DNA of 64,000 bases from Stratiolaelaps scimitus (Eukaryota; Arthropoda; Arachnida; Mesostigmata; Laelapidae). Shown piece by piece: positions 56,794 to 64,000 of this stretch; within the stretch, counting starts at the first letter, position 1, and every line of letters starts with the position of its first letter. The position numbers and the translations under genes are program-made. The stretch is from NCBI GenBank assembly GCA_019614645.1, contig JABWDB010000002.1:11445501-11509500 (forward strand), in the 5' to 3' direction. A model generated the notes under the pieces. The model saw nothing but the letters and a program-made list of their open reading frames with translations. It did not search any database and was not told the DNA's origin.

Positions 56794-59700
56794 CTACGAA
56801 ATTGATCGCCGGGCGACCACAAGAGGGGAAGCGACATTCAGAGAGAGCGGTTAGAGGGAATAGTGCCGTAGAAGCCGTGATATTTATTGGCAATATACTT
56901 ATTGTTATTATTATTATTAGTATGAATCGGTGACGGTGAGTCGATCACACTTTCAACACACGTATGGCGGACAACGAGACATCCCAAACTGGATAGGTAA
57001 AGGTAAGGGTTAGTTTATTAAAGGAGCTGCAATTTCGCAATGCTTAAGATATTGCTAAGCAATGTCATTGCTGCAACTATTATGTCAGATGAATTTCACT
57101 CAATCTCTGATACTGCACTACGCTTGCTTACGGGACCACAGCAACTGCCGTTCCACGCGCGACGGTTAACAACTCGAGTAGGATCCATTTGTAAGTGTTT
57201 GGCGTCGGGCCGAATTTGAATGCGCATTCGAATGGTCACTTAATTGTTTTCTTTAATCCAGAAAAGCATGGCAATATATTTCGCATTATTGTGCGGCTTA
57301 GTATATACAATAATTCGGTTATTTCATGTGGTGCTGCCACCGATTTATCTGCGATTGGAGTGTTATTTAACAGCTCATCTCGCCAAAAATTAGAGGATTT
57401 TAATCAATGCAACCAAACGACTTCGTTCTGGATTAGGGTTCAGTTTGCGTAACGTGCTGTGCTTCATGTAGTATGCTGTTCCAGTTTCGACGTCAATATA
57501 CCAACTGACCGTAGAGCAGTCCAGTTAAGCGCAAAATATAGAACTAGATCCGAATGTCTAGTCAAGTTTGTCATTTGACGTCAATGGCACTAATTGATTT
57601 AATTAGCAATAAGTGGTTCTGGCTCTTATTAGTGTTCATTCTTCGTAGTGTTTTCGAAATTCACTTCGATAGCATGTCACTGGAAGTTCTGGTTAGCCAA
57701 CTGGTGTTAACTATGTTTTGTTAAAGAGAGAATATATCCTGATGACCTCGACGAACGTTTTTTCGCCAACTTTAGAAGCTCACCAAAAATAGCCATTGCT
57801 TTAAAACAACTGTCAACACGGCCTCGGCTGTTATGGTCACTTTTAGGAACAATTTAATAAGAGTGAGCTCGTCGGTAGATGGAGGAAATGTCTCTTGCAT
57901 AAATGTTCACTATGCCATGCTAATTAACATGCGTGAAGCGTACTTGAGGCAGCTAAAACGAAGTCCGGCCAACAGACTTGACCAGATTCATTTTCCATTT
58001 CTGTTGGAGAACCCATTTTAACCACGGGCTCGTATCAGATATGCAAGAGAAGTCGCGGAGTCATATATGAGCATAGTTGGACCATGAGATCTTCAAATTA
58101 AGCAACTATTATTCAGCATAGTCGTTCCCAAAATGGAATATTATAAGATCTTGTCTTATGAACCCAGCATTTCATGTTTCGAAATGGCCATTTATGACAG
58201 TCGAGTCCGTTGCTCAGCGGCAACCTTCTCAGTCTAAAGGGACCGACCCTCTTCTACGATAGATCTTATGTATAATAGGTTTACACTTGTCTTCTCAGTT
58301 TGCTAGCCCGTTATAGTATTAAATGCAGAGGGTGAAGTTTAAATAGAGCTAGGGCTTTGTGGGTGGGTCTGCCCGTCAAGTGGGAGTCCCACAGTACCTG
58401 AAAAATGCCATGAGGCGAAGCCACAACTGCATAGGCATTCTTCGTCGAAAAGAAAAACCGCTTCCAAGTGGCCCTTGAGCTAAACTAGACGAAGCATTTC
58501 GCAGCATTCTCGTTCACGTTGCGTTCATTGACTTAGTTACCTGTGGTGGTGCCTGTGTGCGGGGCTGGGCGTTTTCAACGAACGGCTTTCCGTCGAATCA
58601 CTCTTGCCGGCGTTTGACAGTCGCCGCTGGTCGGTGCTGTCTCGCTCGGACTCGCGGCTTCCCTCAAACTGCACTGCAGAGGGTCCACTGTCTCGGGGCG
58701 CACTCCCGGCCGGCACTCCCTCTCCTGACGGTGCTCGGGAGCGATCGGTAATCTTGAATCTAGTAACTCCTCCACCCTCGGCTAGGTAGACCTCTGCAGC
58801 CATTGAATTCTGCGACGTCGTCGAGTTCTGCTGTACGAACGGCGGTCGGCAATCCGCTGCAAAGGAACTGTTGGCCAACGATAGGCACTGCGGACCCTGG
58901 GCAGCGATTGGAGCATTGCCCGGCCCACTCGGGGGTGCACAATCAAATGAGAGTACTTGTCGAAGATCGGCAGAACACCGCGGGGAGCGTGTTTGCCTCG
59001 GAGGTTTCAGCAGGCCTGTAAATGAAGTGCGCCGAAACGAAGAATAGATAAACATGAAGATGGCCCGACGATCAGCCTTCGACGGAGACGAGCGATCAAA
59101 CGGGAAGAAAAGTGCGCATCTAGGCTTCTACAGCCGTCGAAGTCGATGAGGTCCGAATGGTATAAGGGAGCTCATTAGATCGATCATCAGTAATTAATCG
59201 AGCACGTTGGCACTCCTCTGCTCATTATACTAGTTAGCAACTGGCGAATTAGAATTAGACAAGAGAAGCTAGCATGACGCTCAGCTAGTCGATTGATCGT
59301 TAACACGTTGAGAAATCAGAACGTTGTTATGGTGGGCGAGGTTTTGAAAATATTAACCCGGGAGTGTCATTGTGAACGATAGGGTAGTACGTAATTGTTC
59401 ACGTCCTTAACTAACATGAATTTAACTGCATCGAATAGCCTTCAACAATGTCAATTAAAATCCAAAATTTGATTGACTGATCTTCTTGTAGATGACTGAT
59501 TTTTTACTAGAATAATAGAAGGAAGTATGGCTTAAACAGTAGAGATATAGACTGGGCTAATGTTCTGCGATGACTCGTCCCAACCCACGAGCCCCCTTGG
59601 GCAGTAAATTTCTGTAAATTCCATGCGACCACTCCCTGGGTCGAGCTTGACTCGCATGTGTAGCGTGTTTACAAGGGCTAACATTCGGACCATCATGGAC

Positions 59701-62700
59701 TGCAAGTGTTTTGTATTCTCTTGTGTATTGGACGGGGAAGGTCAGCATGCACTCAGGATCAGTTATGAAGCGACCAGGTAGAGGGCCAGAGAAACATTGG
59801 ATTAGCTTAATTCACCACCACCGTTTTCTTACTCTATGTTAATGTTCAGCAACGATAAACTTTTAGAAATCTTCACACGTAATAGACGCTCGATAGTGGA
59901 GTAATGGTTTGGATGCTACATATATATACATATATATTTTTTTTTAAACTCAAGAACGTCAAAAAATAAAGATTTCGAAAAAGCGCTGCCCAAAAATGAT
60001 GGACAGCTGGGCACAAGTCCCAAGGGGCAATGCTTAAAGCTGCTCAACTATTTAAAATCGCATTTTTCCTGCCTTCTTGGATGATAAGGCAAATATCCAC
60101 CTCCGGAAATCAGGTGACCTGATATCGGTCAGGCTAGAGCACTGCATTACCCCTAGAGATTCACAATGTACAATAGAAGCGACTTGAAAAAAGAAAAGTC
60201 TAAGGAACCACTTGTCCGTTAGCGTCAAGCACGAAACAGCTAGACACGATCGGGATGCGGATGCGACGCGGAACACTGGTCATCTAGGTTAATTTTAGAC
60301 AAGGCTCTTTTGGCTGATGGCCGTTCGGCCCGCAGGGCGGGCAGCGATCCTGTGGGAGCAGAGAAAAGCAGGTAGGGCCGAGGGTATCGTGGTGTATAGA
60401 CGCTTGTTACCGTAGGTAGGCACGTTTTAGTTGGTGATACGAGGCTGCGATGGAGGGTGGCTGCTTGAAAAAGCTGCGGTGGATGGTGAACGCAGGCAAG
60501 GGAATAAGCGAAGGGGTATACCATAGCGGTGGGGCATAGGTGGTCGCGGTGGCTACAAATCTCTGGCAAACTCAGCCATCGAGTAGACCTAAGGTTTCAC
60601 CAGGTGGTCAACGTGATTCACAATGATAGCAGCAGTAGACAGATGCAACAGTGCAAGCAGCTCCCTGACAGCGTTTGGTGTTTAGCTTATGCTATATTTA
60701 AATATGTGTCTTCATACATAATAATCATTGATTGAGCAATATATATATATATATATTTATAACGAGAGCATGCATAAATATCACTCGCGGGTACATAACG
60801 GGATACGTTGGGGTTATATTGGTCATCGCATTAGCCGCAATACGAGAACCAGTAGCAAGTGCAGCCGAAACGGTTAGTGGTTTTGGCAGGCGTAGACCTT
60901 GAAATTTTGAAAGACAGAGATGACAGACGCGCATGCCCAGACCAACAACCCATAGACAAACGAACAAGCTCACACCTACAAGCTGCGCAAGCCCGCGCAC
61001 ACGTTGTTGTTATTGCTGCTGTTGCCGGGGTGCACAATTCGTCATCAATTCGCCCACTGATCTGTCAGTCTGTTTGACCATCTCTGCCTTTTTTCTGGTG
61101 TTCTTAGTGAAAACAAAAAAAAACTGCCTGAGCTTCACTGAGAGCTCGCTCTACATACTACGGCTGGCCAGGCAGCAGCGCCCGCCGTACTCACGCTCTA
61201 TGGAACGAATGATCGGCCGCTGTTGCTCGGAAGCGCAATGGAGGAGGTCTCTGATCCAGCCAAGTGGTATCATCGTCATTCGTCATCATGACGCGAGTCG
61301 TGGAACACGATCGATACTTGAGATACACCAGGCACTCAGCAATAACTGCCCGGACCAGTCAGTTTCCAGCAGCGTTGCAGGGATAATCCCGCCGTGGGCG
61401 CGATACCCCCTCCACCCAGGCGAACTAGGAACCACCCGATCCGAAAACTAGCAATTCGATTCGGCCTCACGGACCGATCGAGCAGCGGCTGCCGGCCCGG
61501 TATTGCATACGGTAGGACTATTGTTCACAATTGTCCATTGTGCACGCCGCGGTCTACCCGTGAGAACGCAAGCTCTCATCGCCGTCCTGTCGCCTTTCAT
61601 GTTTTTTTATATATAAACTCATTTGTTGTGCTCTTTTTGTTCGCCATCTTCGTGCCACTCCAACGTGAGCATCAATCGCAGCAATCGTTCTCTGACCACG
61701 CCCCTCCCCGAGCGACAATTTCTCTCTCTCTGATAGCTTCCGAAGTTGGCAGTTACCCCTACCTCCGACAACAAAACGATATTCGTTGCGCGACTCTCCC
61801 CCACGCCTTCGCGCCCGGATCCGCTCGTCGAAGGTTTCGTGTAAGCAGCAACAGACAGCTAGCAGGCCGTGACCTTTCTCTAAATATTCTCTTTAACAAG
61901 AACCATAATCGATTTCCTCTCCACGTGTAGAGGCTTCTCTTTGTGATCATCGGCATTACACGGTTACATTCTTACATTACAGTCACTTTAGTCACATCAT
62001 GATTATCGTCACCACCATCATCATCCATCGAGTGTTAGTTGTTCACACCAATATAGTACATAAATAGATATGCGATATATACATATATCCGCAGGCAACA
62101 AAACAGGCAAAGTATCAGAGAGTGAGACAGAGATAGACAACGTATGTAGATATACAGAAATATAGAAAGTGAAATAGATAGAGATTGATAGAAAGAGAGA
62201 GAGAGAGAGAGATAGTCTCAAGGTGTATGAGACGAGATAGATGTCACCAGAGAAGGTAAAAATAATTATTATTAGGATTATTAGCGATAGGGATTTAATA
62301 GTCACTTGAAGGGACCGGGCGAAATATCACGATGTCATTGTTAGTCAACGGTTTTGTATATGGTACTGGCCGACTGCTAATATACGAGGGATATATTGTC
62401 GTCATCTTGTATATATATATATATATATCTATGTGTATGTATCGATGGGCTCAATGTATCGACTGGTTGCCGTTCTTGTCGAAATCAATTATGACTTGCT
62501 CTCAGTAAAGACAACAATGCTTTCTCACACTGAGGTTGTTTTTATCGACCAGCTACAGGCTAACATCATACGAGTTAGTTAAGACACTGTTTAGTTTTGG
62601 TTAATTAGCGCTACGAATGATCGAGGTCGAGGTGGAGATGTGTTTAGTTATTGTGGGATAGCAGCTCCAGTGATTGGCCGATAGTTGATGCTCGGCCATG

Positions 62701-64000
62701 ATTGGATGGTCATGGATGGTGGGTTATGATGCCATGGCAGTTTGATGGTTTGATGATGAAATGGTGATAAATGGTAGTTAATAACAAATGGTAAATCTAT
62801 TTATTGCGGTTGCTACTACTGACAATTTGTTGGAGGTGGTGAAGGCAATTCATGGTGGGATTGATGGATTGTATGCTATTAAATGCATATGTATTAGTTA
62901 AGTGTTATTGTTCATTACTCTCGAGTGGTTGTTTTTCATTGTTTTTATCCTGGCCATCACTTTTTTCATCTATTTTAGTATTCTGTATATATAGCTTTAT
63001 CTCTCCCCATGTATATATATATATATATATCTTGTATTGATGGCCCCCACAAGATAGCCTAGCTTTGTTCGTGAATGCGTGTGTTACCATAACCTCTGTC
63101 TATCTTTATCAGCACATTCGTTCGCAAGCAATCTCTCCAAGAGATCTCCCCTTATTTCAAGTCGTCATGTCAGATCAGCATACGATTGATTTAGTGATAA
63201 GAGAGAGAGCGAAAGAGAGAGAGAGAGATTGAGGTCTATGGCGTTATGACTGCATGATGGTTGATGGTTGGTCGATTTGATGAAAACTCTACGCACCTGG
63301 GGACTGCGGCCCCTTGAGCGTCGTCGATGTTTGCTGTAACTGCTGTAGCTGGGAGACCGTGCTGCCGGGCGTCGGTAGCGGGCCAGTTAGCGATGCCTCG
63401 AGGCCGGAACTGGGCGACACGGCGGACGTTCCTGCGACGCCCGCTGCGCCTGCGAATAGCCTCCGGCACGCCTGGCCCGCTTGAGCGCCCGGCGATAGCG
63501 AACTGAGCTGCAGATGCGTAACTACCTGGTGCGCCAGGCTCGGCTCCGAAGGGTACTTGTGTAGCGGGACGATATCGCCGAAACTGCTGCGGCGTCGGCG
63601 GTTGGCGGACGCATTCGACTGTTCCGTGGTGATCGAGGGGCTTCCTCGGCCGCCGGCTGCCAGAAAGAAACTGCGCCGGTCCCACGAGATGTCGCTGGGC
63701 GGGTCGGGCTGAACGCCGGGCGACGAGACGAGATTCGGATCGGCGGCCGTTTGTCCGGTGGAGTCTGGCGCCACATACGCGCCACGCGTCCGCTTGAACC
63801 AGCTGAGCTTGCTCACCCGGCTCTCGCGGGCTTCGAACGTCATCACGCAAGTGGCGACAATGATGAACCCGCCAAGGCCCATCACCATCGGGCCAAGGTA
63901 CGTGAGCGAGTCAAGCTGCCAGTCGCGATTTTCGTTCTTGATCAGGACGGTGCTGTTGCCACGGCGCTCCTCCACCGTCGAGAGGTGATCCGAGTAAAAG
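56328..64000 (-). CDS. TMEM200-like membrane protein, last three exons (5' cut by the window edge)
   Basis: Exons 63297-64000, 58541-59015 and 56328-56793 join at phases 1 and 2; about 547 residues are visible. The recognisable part is DWQLDSLTYLGPMVMGLGGF followed by IIVATCVMTFEARESRVSK, one transmembrane helix that matches the second helix block of TMEM200A/B/C ([21 protein letters not shown]...R type). The first helix should lie in an exon to the right of the window. After the helix comes a long cytosolic tail rich in Ser, Pro, Ala and Gln, with several basic-serine sites (RRRRSSFGD, RRLSNAG, ERRRLSSAAQ) and a histidine run. The molecular function of the family is not known. The family call rests on one segment and would be firmer with the missing exon. 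Confidence 0.68.
56794..58540 (-). other. Intron of the TMEM200-like gene
   Basis: 1.75 kb, donor gtaact. A TTA repeat lies near 56900-56919. No other exon with matching phase was found. Confidence 0.6.
58541..59015 (-). CDS. TMEM200-like gene, middle exon
   Basis: Acceptor cttcatttacag, donor caccacag/gtaact. 475 bp with two bases in and two out. It encodes LLKPPRQTRSPRCSADLRQV, then LSFDCAPPSGPGNAP, a polar middle, EVYLAEGGGVTRFKITDRSR and a charged, serine-rich end, KTPSPAHRHHH. Confidence 0.75.
60738..60757. repeat. (TA)n microsatellite
   Basis: Short TA tract in the TMEM200-like intron. Confidence 0.85.
62190..62212. repeat. (GA)n microsatellite
   Basis: Purine run of GA repeats on the plus strand; as the gene is on the minus strand, it would be a pyrimidine tract in the transcript. 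Confidence 0.85.
62408..62428. repeat. (TA)n microsatellite
   Basis: Short TA tract in the TMEM200-like intron. Confidence 0.85.
63011..63030. repeat. (TA)n microsatellite
   Basis: Short TA tract about 270 bp from the donor of the right-hand exon. Confidence 0.85.
63297..64000 (-). CDS. TMEM200-like gene, transmembrane exon (partial, runs off the window)
   Basis: Open to the right edge in the frame FYSDHLSTVEERRGN. The transmembrane helix is at visible residues about 34-55 (GPMVMGLGGFIIVATCVMTF) and is followed by basic residues, so the tail is likely cytosolic. The donor is cccag/gtgcgt; the apparent TAG stop at 63289-63291 lies inside the intron. An N-glycosylation-type NST lies just before the helix, in the extracellular or lumenal loop. 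Confidence 0.72.

Larger units (their letters stand above)
59016..63296 (-). other. 4.3-kb intron of the TMEM200-like gene
   Basis: Donor gtgcgt, acceptor ttacag. It holds (TA)n tracts at 60738-60757, 62408-62428 and 63011-63030 and GA-rich tracts at 62190-62212 and 63200-63228. Open frames such as 60933-61451 and 61394-61930 have no family or splice support. Confidence 0.6.

Overview
This is nuclear DNA of an arthropod. The genes are split by GT-AG introns, coding exons are sparse, and simple repeats, a LINE, SINE-like repeats and a minisatellite lie between them. A secreted alanine/proline-repeat cuticle protein whose first coding exon holds only four codons points to a chelicerate or insect. 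The low gene density, intron sizes and many (TA)n tracts would suit a mite such as a mesostigmatid, but that is inference and no sequence here fixes the species. No bacterial operons, CRISPR arrays or rRNA genes were seen. Most coding exons have no start codon of their own; I found them by joining open frames at splice sites with matching phase.

Layout. (1) 1-2640: repeat block with a 52-bp direct repeat and then about 26 tandem units, each with a dyad-symmetric core, ending in a stem-loop. (2) 5129-28297, plus strand: one large gene for a major facilitator superfamily (MFS) transporter, closest in my reading to the MFSD4 / sodium-dependent glucose transporter 1 (NaGLT1) group. Nine exons are recovered and the 5' exon(s) are missing. 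Its introns carry a decayed non-LTR retrotransposon, tRNA-like SINE copies, palindromes and (TA)n tracts. (3) 33034-35769, minus strand: a divergent clathrin light chain in three exons. (4) 41502-42898, minus strand: the cuticle protein with TATA box and poly(A) signal. (5) 49702-50624, plus strand: a small secreted four-cysteine protein of unknown family in two exons. (6) 56328 to beyond 64000, minus strand: the last three exons of a TMEM200-like membrane protein; its first exon(s) lie past the right edge.

The genes do not form a pathway. They look like ordinary neighbours in an arthropod genome: a solute transporter, a vesicle coat subunit, an exoskeleton protein, a secreted protein and a membrane protein. 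The remaining sequence is intergenic or intronic, AT-rich, and holds simple repeats, perfect inverted repeats and short random open frames.

The points most worth checking are the phase-symmetric exon inserted in the transporter, the unrecognised secreted protein, the clathrin light chain lacking the usual conserved N-terminal segment, and the minisatellite with its end hairpin, which resembles a non-autonomous Helitron-type element.
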